From: Homalodisca vitripennis
Taxonomy: Eukaryota > Arthropoda > Insecta > Hemiptera > Cicadellidae
Length of the DNA stretch: 64,000 bases
Assembly (NCBI RefSeq): GCF_021130785.1
Contig: NC_060215.1
Coordinates: forward strand, 118,940,501 to 119,004,500
Direction of reading: 5' to 3'
The position numbers and the translations under genes were made by a program. How positions within the stretch are numbered: the stretch's first letter is position 1; every line of letters begins with the position of its first letter. The notes under the pieces were generated by a model. That model was not told where the DNA came from, searched no databases, and saw only the letters and a program-made list of their open reading frames with translations. This document shows positions 1-10,270 of this stretch, one piece after another.

Positions 1-353
1 TTTTTCAGTCCTGTCGTCGTTTTTTTCGCTTTACGAACGCGATCAAAATTCACACGTTCCATCACCAACAGCACATTCTGTCCTATTTTCAATCCTAAAT
101 TCTCAAGAACTCTGCACTTACTTGAGTAGCCTTCATTGAATGATAAAACTGCTTCAAATGTACCAAATTTTAATGTTGAAAGAGTGACAAAAGTCATTTT
201 GTGAATGTGAGTCCAAATACGATTATTGAGGGACTCGTTGGGCTATGTACCTTTGATTGGCCTTTGAGACATTTCCCAAACATCTGAGGGTCAGCAAGGC
301 TCCTGAATATAGGTTTCATTTTCAGTATTACTACTTCTGGCACATGGAAGTAC

Positions 354-389
354 TATATAAGCTATAAATACTTATGCTACACAAACAGT
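354..389 (+). promoter_or_regulatory. Possible TATA-type promoter
   Basis: Two overlapping TATA-like words (354-360 and TATAAA at 364-369) lie about 20-25 bases upstream of ACAGT (385-389), which resembles the arthropod initiator. No coding exon could be tied to it. A short ATG start near 485 runs into a GTAAGA splice-donor-like word after six codons, but no second exon was found. In AT-rich DNA such clusters arise by chance. Confidence 0.2.
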
Positions 390-1805
390 ACAAGTGCCAC
401 AAGCCACACGCTCTCTCACAAGGTTGTCTGAAATAATTGCAGACGTTAGATAATTTTTTCAGTAACCTTCTATTATTTTCATTTTATGTGTTGTGTATCA
501 TTAGTAAGAGAACGTTCCATAGAAAAATAATCTGTAAAACCTTAAAAAACACAAAACAATTAAATTTTGCCAGTTTAGTATCCTGTAAAAGTTATAAATA
601 TCGACACCAAATTAGCACTTTTAGGAATTACGGAACTGTTTTAAATTTACAAAGTAACTTGTGTCCGACATTGATTTACTGGATGAAACATAGTTTCAGT
701 GTCTTTTTGGAAAATGGAAATACTGTCATTGCAAAAATGACAATTTTAACTTTTTAATTAAAAAAAAAACAAAAATTAAAAGTGTCTCGTTTAGATCTAC
801 AAACCCAATTAGACCGTAAAATATGACGAATGAAGAATAATTAGTGGTATTTTTTGGGATCTTTCAGTTAACATGGATTCTGTAAAACCTGCGGGTATAT
901 TTAAAGTTGAATTACTGACTAGAGGGATATTAAATTAAATTGTATTAATTAATTTACTGTAAAAATAAATAAATACGTGTAACCAATTTCTGTGCAACTC
1001 AATAACTAAATGCACATTAAATTGATAAGAACTTGTAAAGAGAAATTAGAATTTAGGACATAAGCGTAGTACCAGTAGTAGACCTACTAGTAGTGATAGT
1101 CTTCGAGTCGGACTTTGGATCTGAGATAGATAATTCACAGTTTCAATTCCTGTAAGTATTCAAATCATCGGACAGGCCAATCGCTTAAGATAATGAAAAA
1201 AATCAGGCTCAACAGGAGATTGGCCTATATTTTGTAATAAAGTTAATAAATAGTGTGTAAATCAACCTAAGTATAATATCATATTTAAAAATGAGAAATT
1301 GTTTCACCTCACACTGTGAACGGTGTAACTGTGTAATAAAATATGCAACACTGTGTTAGTTTCATACATATCAGGCCTATCATGTGATGTGTTCAAATAT
1401 TAAATTAACAATGTAGGCCAGTTAAAAAGTTTGCAAATTTGATGAAAGGTAGATCTAATTATTAGTGCGGGAAAGATTTTTTTTTATAAAACTAAAAGAA
1501 AGAATGCATCCAAATTATCAATGTTATATGCTGGTCTATAAGTAAAACTCAAGACTAAAAGTTTTCTACTCATTTTCCTCAAACCGTGTGGTGAAATAAA
1601 TTTATGACACAGGTACAACATTTCTAACAAATAAAACAAGTACTAAAAACTCTATGTAACAAAAATGTTTATGGTACAAACGAAAAATTACTTGTGTTGA
1701 AGTATAGAAGTATATGATATCCAGTCTTGCTACTTTTGTTAAGATCGAACAAATTTTTTTCAAAGACCTAAAAAATGTATGTGAATCAGAAGGAAAAATC
1801 AGTAA

Positions 1806-1871
1806 TGTGTGTGTCTGTGTGTGTGCGTGTGTGTGCGTGTGTGTGCGTGTGTGGGTGTGTGTGTTTGTGTT
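1806..1871. repeat. (TG)n microsatellite, interrupted
   Basis: TG dinucleotides are interrupted at intervals by CGTG and a few other substitutions, which makes an imperfect tract of about 65 bp. Open frames across it on both strands (Cys-Val or His-Thr repeats) are artefacts of the dinucleotide. Confidence 0.9.
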
Positions 1872-3193
1872 TTGTGAACTGTGTACGATTTCAGTGTGAT
1901 CTAATACATATTTGTTATAACCTCTGAAAAGATTAACATTAATACTCATATACCCCGGTATAAAATAAAACTTATCAACATTTATATGTTATATTCTCTT
2001 GTATTATTTTCAAAAGACAGTTGTTTTAAACATAAACTTAAGAAAGTTATTGCAGAGATATATTACAGAGAAGGGAAACCAAAAAATTATTTTATATATA
2101 GTAACGTTTGTACTCTTATTGAGCGCATACCCGTTTTTCAGTTTTAAGGTGCTGCTATCGGCATTCGAATAGAATAATATGTTTGATTGTTGAAAAAGAG
2201 TTTGGGCGCAGCCTCTAAAATACATTTATAAATACAGGAAAAATGTATATTTTGATAATCATTCTACAATCAATCAAGAGTGATTTAGGCAGTGATTAGT
2301 GTTATTTTATATTTGGGTTTGATTAAAACATTACCAAAATTTCCTAATTTAAATAACTGTAACTTCTTACGTAGTTAAACAAAATTGACCTTGAAGGCCT
2401 ACGAACATGAAATACAAAATATTCTCCATAACGAAAATCTATTGCACTACATTATTAAGTTCTACAAATATTTCCGTGAGCATTTAGTACAACATGATGA
2501 GTAGAAACTTTGTGTAAAGTTTGTTATTGGACATGGAAAATTTTAAAAGGATAAACGAATTTGTGAAGTTTCCATCGTTATATATTATAAAATGTATAAC
2601 ACATCGTTTCGAAGATCTAAATCCATGCTATACGTCAGAGGAGCAGACAATTAGTAATAAAATTCAGAATACTTGGCAATGAACTGCCACTAATTAAAAA
2701 AGAGAAAAAGAGAAAGACAACAGATTATTAGGGAGTTACTGAAAGATGTTTAGAGTCCAGACAGGAGAAATGACCCCAGCAGTTACTGCACAGGATGCAA
2801 ATCACGACTACTAGTCAAGCACAGGTGAAAGTGCAATGCAACTATAATTTCTTCCTCAATGTTATCGCAATAGATGTTTACTAATCTTTTATGAATAAAA
2901 TATTTATATCATGAAACTGTATGAAAGATAGTAACATGTTACTGTGGTACTAAATAATTGAACAATAAATAAACGATTATAATTCTTGTTGCTGAATTAA
3001 TAAAAAAGTAACTGGAAATTATATAAAATTCTTTAGCAAATTTACGTACTAAAAGCAAAAATAGAAACAACTACGATTTTCAGATAACTAAAAACCAAAA
3101 AGTGAAACGTTTAGTTTAGCTCCAGTTCACCTTCCTCTTGGTCCAGTGTTTGGGATGTGACGCTGTCAACATTTGCACAGTAAACTGTATATT

Positions 3194-3213
3194 AAAGTTG
3201 TATATACAACTTT
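3194..3213. repeat. Perfect 20-bp palindrome
   Basis: AAAGTTGTATATACAACTTT reads identically on both strands. It follows directly after a repeat block that has a diverged partner near 35.4 kb. Confidence 0.8.
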
Positions 3214-4429
3214 CTCTAATGCATTAAATTTTAAAATAGAATAAAGGGGAGCGTGTGAACGAGAGTGTAAATATAGAAATCAAAATTGAGAAAGTTACAG
3301 TATGTAAAGCAGTTTAAATAATATAAGGCCTCTTGAAGTATGTTTTATTCCATTAAGACTGTTACCATTCAGAGTATGACGACTAAATTAAGTTAAGATA
3401 CAATACCAGGATGAACTATATGGTTATAAATAGGATAATGTGGGATAAACAGCGAATAGACTCATACGGCCAGAGTCGGTAGTGTGAGGATTGGAGGGTG
3501 TAGCTGATAAGAGTCTTCCCACAGACCTTAACCGGTGCTTATCAGTTGTTACAGCCATGCCCTCAGGAGGTTTATCGCCGTTTTTTATATTACGCTAGGA
3601 TATTCTGTTATACGAAATATTTCCTTTTAAAATAAAAACATAGTTGATATGAGTTATCATTTGCAACGCATACATAATTTTGAGATATTTTACTAAATTG
3701 TTAACAATCTTCTTCCAAAACACAAAGGGTCTCTTAGTATCCTAAGTCTAAATGAAAATGTCCATATTTCAGGAGTCAGTAACTAATAAAAAAAATATTG
3801 ATAATACATGAGTATAATTTAGATTTTTCTTGAGTTCTCGCGAACGGTTTTGCAAAAAGCGAAACTTCATATCCATAAGATACACGTGGAGCCTAACGAT
3901 GATTTTCATACTTTAATATAATAATTCTGCTCTGATAAAAACTGTTCTGTATTGCGGCTTTTCACAGATTTCCAAGGATAGGCTGCGAGTTTTTCAAAAT
4001 TGTTTCTTAGCAAACACCTGAGAGATATGACAAACAAGCGTGCATAGTTCCATATAAAACAGTTCCAAAGTTTCGGAGATTTCTTAATGATACAAATTTT
4101 CATTAACAGTATCACGATTATTCCAGAATTTCCTGGATTGGTTATGAAACCATGCATAAAAACGCCTTGAATGCATCTACATAACTCATGTGGAAATCTA
4201 AAGATAGTTTATTATCAGGAAAATTAAACATGTGATAACAATGTTATCGGATTTATTGCGATTTTCTTGGATCTACGCATTTAGGCTGCAAAGTGTTTTA
4301 GCGAGAACCAACGAAGCAGGAAGTAGGAAAACATGCGTTTCATTATAAATCACGAGTCAGATAGTGGATATATATGTACATAAACAATAGAACGGCGGAT
4401 GACTCTGACCTCTAGAGTTCAAACCCTAT

Positions 4430-4510
4430 TTGGTGAGGTTAAGTGGACATTTCTTGTAAGTAACACCATTAGGACAATAAGAAAGGCCGATATTTCATAC
4501 AAAACCTTTC
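4430..4510 (+). repeat. Possible tRNA-derived SINE remnant
   Basis: A GAGTTCAAACCC word near 4416-4427 resembles a Pol III B box. The following sequence loosely resembles 1135-1210, which also has a B-box-like GTTTCAATTCC. No good A box is visible, so this is weak. Confidence 0.2.
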
Positions 4511-4717
4511 TAAACTGAGTTTGACGCATCATTTTGAGTCAATGTTAGTCAATAGTTAATGTATCAAGGATGAAATGACATTGGCAAACCCATAAGAATC
4601 TGTATTTGAATAAGTGAAGTGTTAGTGATGGACTATACGTTGTAATTAGTAGAACAATAGTGATTATGACTCTACGATAATCATTCTCCTTCTAAGAACT
4701 CCAATAAAGCTCGCACA

Positions 4718-4728
4718 TGAGTCACTCA
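4718..4728. promoter_or_regulatory. AP-1-like palindrome upstream of the peptide gene
   Basis: TGAGTCACTCA is an overlapping, palindromic pair of AP-1-type sites. It lies about 50 bases upstream of the putative initiator and 92 bases before the start codon. The consensus is known; its use here is inferred from position alone. Confidence 0.35.
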
Positions 4729-4777
4729 CAATAGCTGCCGGTAAGTGAACAGTAATACAACGTAGAATAGACCATTT

Positions 4778-4782
4778 TCAGT
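4778..4782 (+). promoter_or_regulatory. TCAGT initiator of the peptide gene
   Basis: TCAGT matches the arthropod initiator consensus and lies about 40 bases before the ATG at 4820, which would give a short 5' UTR. No TATA box is visible 25-35 bases upstream. Confidence 0.4.
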
Positions 4783-4819
4783 CCATTCTGTTGTAGTGAA
4801 GGTTCAGGAAGTCACCAAT

Positions 4820-7283
4820 ATGTATAAACTAGCTGTATTCCTTGTTGTATTATTGACTGCTATTGAAGTAATGGACTGTGGTCGCTGTCGTGAGTTGCAT
4901 GAGCAGGTAAGTAGAAGACAAGTTTTAAGAGTGTAGTAAATTGACTATTTTATTACCAGTTATCTTAGGAAAGATAATTTACTAAACGATATATCTCGTT
5001 TGATAACCATTATAATAGCCGAGAATACGAATACGATCCTTGTACACTAAATGTCTTTTCCATTTATTAGTCAAGAAAACCCACAAGATTTATTACGTTA
5101 ATAGAAAAACTCAATGTTTTTGTTATAAGTATATTTTATCGAATGATTTACGTAATAGTTCACCAACAAGCTGCAAATACTTTAAAATATCTTTAGTTGA
5201 AAAATATTTAAAGCAAGGATTTATTTTATTTATACATTTTTAAATCCCTAGAAGTCTGAGAAACTACTACTGTGTGAACATGGACAGGAGCTTAAACAGA
5301 TGTATCTTAGTATATTACAATGATTAACGAAAAAAAATATTAATGATAAATAACTTAATTAATAAAGTTAATAATATTAATATTTTAAAACTTCTGTACG
5401 AATCATTGCCTAAAATGACTCTACATTTTGCCAATCTTGCAGTAATATTTATACTTTCAAATATGTCTATATTCAACAAAATAATATAATATAATAACAT
5501 TTATAATAAACTTCTCGATTTAAAATATTTAATCTGAACAATTTATTGATAAATCAAAGAAAACCATCTTTATTTATAAGGGCGAAGTTAGGACTAAACA
5601 GTTCTCTCTTCCATTAACCACTAAATACAAATAGAAAAATAGTAAAATCATTCCTAGTACAATATTTTAACTGGCATGTAAAACTGAATTACGTTTAATG
5701 ATTAATTACGATAAGACACACAAATTTACATTTTAAAATAAAAAAAATATTATATTGATTGAACTCTAACTAAACTATCTATAATACAATAACCAACTAA
5801 AAGAATTATGACATCTGTATCAACTTTCAGTTTGCATTCACTCAGGTTACATGCAGTTACCCCACGTGCGACCACAAGAACCACCAACCGTCACTCCCGC
5901 CGAGTCCACAGCAGAAATTCCTTAAGTTCAGCCCCAAAGCGATCGCGCCTATAATTCTGATACTATCAGGATATTATTATTATCTGATATTATTTTTGAT
6001 AAGCTATGTTCCAATGATAGCTTAGAAATCCCCATCTCTACACTCAATCCCTACCACGCCGAGGTATTTAAGGTTCCTGCCAGAAAAACTTATTTTTATT
6101 GCAAAAATCATCAGGACAAATCAGGACAGTTTTGATTATTGTGATAAAACATTATCTCCACAGTCCATCTAGTCCTGAAAAGTTTGAATTTCATCGGTAA
6201 CCAGAAACGTTTTATTTAATGACAGTTATTAAATGATAATTAATGGTAAGTGTCCTTGTATATTGAGATCAGCCAAAAAGACTAATTTTCCACCCCAAAA
6301 CTTTATCACTAAATTGCGCGAAATGCATGCTAACAAAGAGGCTATTGTGGATATCATTTTACGAGGTGCAAGTTTCCATAGCAATAACATTTTCCGAGAA
6401 TCAACACAGTTATAATGGTTTTCATTAATATTTTTTACAGAAGCATTATGTAGGCCTATAGGTGCTTAAATAAGCTTTGGCATATTTTCCATCGTATTCA
6501 CTACACATTCAATATTCTTTTTGTAGCTGGTTGCAAATCGTTCACGGCTTTAATCGGCCTTCGGTGTGTACTATAAATTTCTTTTACCTCTTACTTAACA
6601 TTAGGTACGACGCTTTTTATCTTTGTAACATCAAAAATCCATGGAATCAATTCATTGATTGCAGATGACAATAATTTAAAATTTTGCTATCTACACAGAA
6701 ATAAAATTAGGAGTCACAGTTAAAATTAGCTTAACTTCTTAAATATTTCTCAAAGCTGTGTGTTTATTCAAAATATCTCATTAAACTAACGTTAAAATCA
6801 AACACAAACGTTTCAGTTTGTACATAATTTTTAAATTTTACATCCTTTTAATGCAACGAATTATTCAACGTCTATACTTGGAAAAGAAGGCATTAATTAT
6901 CAATTAATTAAATTTAATTTCCATTACAGTTAGCCTCATACTGTACAGCTTTTGTTTTTTCATACAAAAATTACAAAAAGACTTACCAGATTGAATTTTA
7001 ATAACCTAAGTTTAGCCTACTAGTACAGTTTATCCTTATATTGTATAAATATGAATATTGTGGCTCAATAGAAACGCTAATGTGTTATGTATATATTTGT
7101 TATCTGTTTCAGTGTAGTCGTTGGTCTCCACATTCCAGTCTTGTGTTCTGTTGTCCAAGATTTTATTGCGAATTTGGGCCTGACGGAGTAACAGGGATTT
7201 GTGTGTGGTATATCCTACCATCCACCCCCCGTCCACCACCACGCGATATACTTGAGGATCTTGCTCGCCTTTTTTCATTCTAA
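4820..7283 (+). CDS. Two-exon gene for a secreted knottin-like peptide (85 aa)
   Basis: Exon 1 (4820-4906, 29 codons) begins at ATG and ends at CAG followed by a consensus donor GTAAGT. Exon 2 (7113-7283) follows a pyrimidine-rich acceptor ending TTTCAG, keeps phase 0 and stops at TAA (7281-7283). The intron is 2206 bp. Exon 1 encodes a short basic start, a hydrophobic core at residues 5-14 and cysteines at 20 and 23, which is a clear signal peptide. Exon 2 adds cysteines at 30, 42, 43, 48 and 59. The six from 23 on follow C-x6-C-x11-CC-x4-C-x10-C, the inhibitor-cystine-knot arrangement. A proline-rich stretch (65-72) and a charged tail follow. An ATTAAA poly(A)-signal variant lies at 7294-7299. 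Members of this fold include toxins, antimicrobial peptides, protease inhibitors and neuropeptide-like ligands; the role here cannot be read from sequence. I see no frame break. The splice model is inferred, not shown by transcripts. Confidence 0.72.
5831..6025 (+). other. GC-richer open segment in the intron, possible alternative last exon
   Basis: After an acceptor-like CAACTTTCAG (5821-5830) the phase-0 frame, which matches exon 1, stays open for 64 codons to TAG (6023-6025). The first 110 bases are much richer in C and CpG than the surrounding DNA. The encoded peptide has only two cysteines (codons 8 and 13) and ends in a hydrophobic run, so it does not resemble the knottin exon. It could equally be a mobile-element scrap with a chance open frame. 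Confidence 0.2.
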
Positions 7284-7293
7284 ATGTAAGAAC

Positions 7294-7299
7294 ATTAAA
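7294..7299 (+). terminator. ATTAAA poly(A) signal candidate
   Basis: ATTAAA lies 11 bases after the stop codon of the peptide gene, with a GT-rich stretch about 25 bases further on. It is the common variant of AATAAA, but the word is frequent in AT-rich DNA. Confidence 0.35.
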
Positions 7300-7367
7300 A
7301 TATAGCTTACTATGCAAGTATATTGTGTCGTTTTATACTTTTAAATTCACACCTTAAACTGAAGTAG

Positions 7368-7467
<100 letters not shown>

Positions 7468-7769
7468 AAATAAAGACTGGAATATAAAACGCACGTTCCA
7501 CCTTATGATCCAAATCTACTCAGAAACAAAACAACCTGGTTTTGATAACAATAAATTTATCCAAACAAATAACCTGATTATTATCAACCACTGCTCGTTT
7601 AAAAACCTCCTATGTATCTCTCCACCCATATTCTCACATCTCTTTATACAACGAAGGTAGTAAAACCGAAGCGTGAAACACAATGTAGCTACTGACCTAC
7701 TCACATCATAATTCTCATATGCGCCCCAGTATTCCTTATCACTCATCTCACATTAGTTACATCACTCCT

Positions 7770-8170
7770 CCAACCTAGATATTCAACACGCCTATGAAAA
7801 CATGTACATGTGGTAATGCTCCCTCTACAACACAAAGATCCCATGAGCCCCTGCAACTATTATCCCATAAGCCTGAATTCAACTAACTGAAAGCTATCTT
7901 GGACAATAGCTTCCATGAACAGCTTCTCAATATTTAATAGTTAACTATCGTCGATGTATGGATATTATATTATGTTAACAATAAATCAATGGAAGTCTAT
8001 GTGCACCATTCACACTAAAGTCGGAGTTTCTCAATGCTCGAAGTCCGGTTCCCTTCTCTTTATTATTTTTTGTCAGTAATGTCACCTCAAGTATCGTTGG
8101 AAACGCCATTCATACACCCTGCAGACAACCCTGACTATTTAGCTGTTTCCGTAACGTGTGTTTTAATTGG
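7770..8170 (+). pseudogene. LINE reverse-transcriptase fragment
   Basis: Translating the + strand gives CNYYPISL near 7850 (the YRPISL motif of non-LTR reverse transcriptases). About 60 codons on comes GVSQCSKSGSLLFIIF near 8020, the GVPQGSxLGPLLF motif. After a one-base frame change, a degenerate Y/F-A-D-D box reads as HPADN near 8118. The motif order and spacing are right for LINE palm motifs, although the spacing is shortened. Several stops make it a dead fragment. It lies just downstream of the (TA)n tract. Confidence 0.6.
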
Positions 8171-8374
8171 CAAGTAATGTGCGACCACGAGAACAAATTA
8201 TACATACAAATTACTTTATTATTTATCTACTCGATTCTGGTATTTCCAACGAATATAATAATGAAATGTTTGAAACAAACATTTTGCAGACACCATAAAT
8301 GTATTTGTACCAGATCAGCCTTCTGCCCAGATACATCCCAAGAAGTTTGGAGGATCCAGCATCTTATAATGTAG

Positions 8375-9600
8375 CTTTCTCAACAATCCCAGCTTTCTTT
8401 CAGTTTAGAACACAAGATGATAAATTTAGTTCAGAGCAATTGGTTTACAAAATTATTTTTTGTTCTTTAACGCGATAAATAATTTTTTTATATTAATATT
8501 TCTTTATGTAGATGGTTGTATCGTAAAAACACTGATTTAACTTTTCATTTTGAAAGCATCAAGTCTGTTCTGTGACTTAAATAAGAAAAGGGTTTGCTAT
8601 TGTATTGACCTATGAGGAATCAAAGGATATTTTATCTTGTTCTGAGACAGAAAATACGCAATACGATCACAAAGCTGAATAAAAAGTCAAACAAAATTCA
8701 TAATTAGGCAGAACCAAGAGATAATTTCCCAGAACTGATACTGTATTCTCGCGTGATTGACACAGTAAAATGCTTGAATCAGATTTTACACAGTCAATGG
8801 CCGATTTGATTTGATTAACCTCAAATGGTTAGAGTAAAATATTTCCAATCCAAGGATTTACAATTTGTATGGAGTTTTGAAGTCATTAAGTTTTTTCTGA
8901 CGCCTGGAAAATGGAAATACGACGAAAGCATTTAAAGATCGTTTCTTTACCAAATTGAAATAACCTTTGCTATCTTAAAAGTTTCCGCAAATACATCTTG
9001 GCAATGGAAAAGTATCTAAATTTTTAATTTTAGTAAAGCATGCTTGAAGCAGCGCTTGATAAACGACACAGACGACATGTAATATCTGTGGTTTGCTTCT
9101 TCGGCTTAAGGTCATGTAAAATGTGGTTCATCTTCTTATTCACAAGAAAGAGTGCCATGGACGAAGATGGTTCCACCAATATCTCGTTGCTAGATAAGCG
9201 CCTTTGAAAGTCTAGAATAGAGGCAACAACATTAAAAACGTATTGCTTCTTGGAAATGTTCGCCTAATTAATTTCTATGTACTTTTCGTATGAGGTGGAG
9301 TCATTTGGAATAATTTTGTAGAGGTTTTGATTTATTTTAATCTTCATACACTTTTTAAAATATGGAAAAGATTTTAAGATTTTGTTCAACATTATAGGCC
9401 TTTTAGAGTGAATTTTACATACTCGTATTTACGACAGTTGAGTTTACACCATTGAAAATATAATAAATAATTATCGTTACTCTTATTTATAGTTTGATAC
9501 TTATATGTGGTTTTTAAATCCCAAAAAATCATATTTAATGGTGAATGTATCTCCTGCGAGAAAGGAGGATACATTTACATGTATACGTAAATAAATATAT
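8375..9600. other. AT-rich intergenic DNA, nothing recognised
   Basis: There is no supported coding region, structural RNA or tandem repeat. The minus-strand frame at 9392-9574 is short and unremarkable. Confidence 0.5.
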
Positions 9601-9895
9601 TATTTCCATACACATCCACAACAATCAGTAATCAATAATCAGTAATCAAATCATTTATTTCTTTAAAACATACAAACAATACATGCATCAAAACTCCATG
9701 CGTTCACCTAGCGCGTGCGGAGTATAAAAAACTGTTCACTAATAATTATATAAATATAAGTTTTACTGTTGACTGGCAGTTCCTTGAGTTATTTAATACT
9801 TCAGTTGTTTCTTACTAACTTAACAATAATCTTTAAAAACTTAACAATCATTAGTAATTAGTTAACAGTTATTTAATAAATATATTATACAAATT

Positions 9896-10225
9896 ATCTA
9901 ACAAGGAGTAATTAATCAACGTACAAAAACATTTATAGCAGTATCAATCAAATAAATAATAGCACTTAACAATAAAGTGTAAATCTATTCGGCATTTTAT
10001 ATTCAACAAACAGTAAATTTTACAATATAACAATTCAAACATAATAAAAATACTCAAACATTACAAAAATAATCTAACAAGGAATAGTTAACCAGCATAC
10101 AAAAACATTTATAACAACATCAATCAAATAAATAATACAACATAACAATAAAGTATAAATATATTCTACATTTTTACATTCAAAAAACAGTAAATTTTAC
10201 AATATAATAATTCATACATCTATGG
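9896..10225 (-). repeat. Direct duplication in the LINE 3' UTR (period 176 bp)
   Basis: Blocks starting near 9896 and 10072 share long stretches, such as ACAAGG, ACAAAAACATTTATA, ATCAATCAAATAAATAAT and a shared AGTAAATTTTACAATATAA. They are offset by 176 bases. The copies have diverged modestly. Confidence 0.75.
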
Positions 10226-10270
10226 CTGTAACAAACTCAGTGGCTTTCATTTTAACTTTCGGTTTCTTAT

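Larger units (their letters stand above)
1..4717. other. AT-rich intergenic DNA, no supported gene
   Basis: No convincing coding region is visible on either strand. The longest open frame (437-757) starts at a non-ATG codon and has no recognisable motif. The stretch holds a TATA-like cluster near 354-369, a TG tract, a 20-bp palindrome at 3194-3213 and a diverged repeat at 3100-3175, each listed separately. Confidence 0.6.

Noticed and set aside
437..757. 106-codon open frame
   Set aside because: It has a non-ATG start and AT-rich codon content, with no domain, signal or splice context.
1060..1210. tRNA-derived SINE
   Set aside because: It has a B-box-like GTTTCAATTCC but no A box and no poly(A) or tandem tail; resemblance to 4430-4510 is too weak to call.
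6233..6415. 60-codon open frame in the knottin-gene intron
   Set aside because: It has an ATG start but no recognisable family, and the phase and flanks give no good splice sites.
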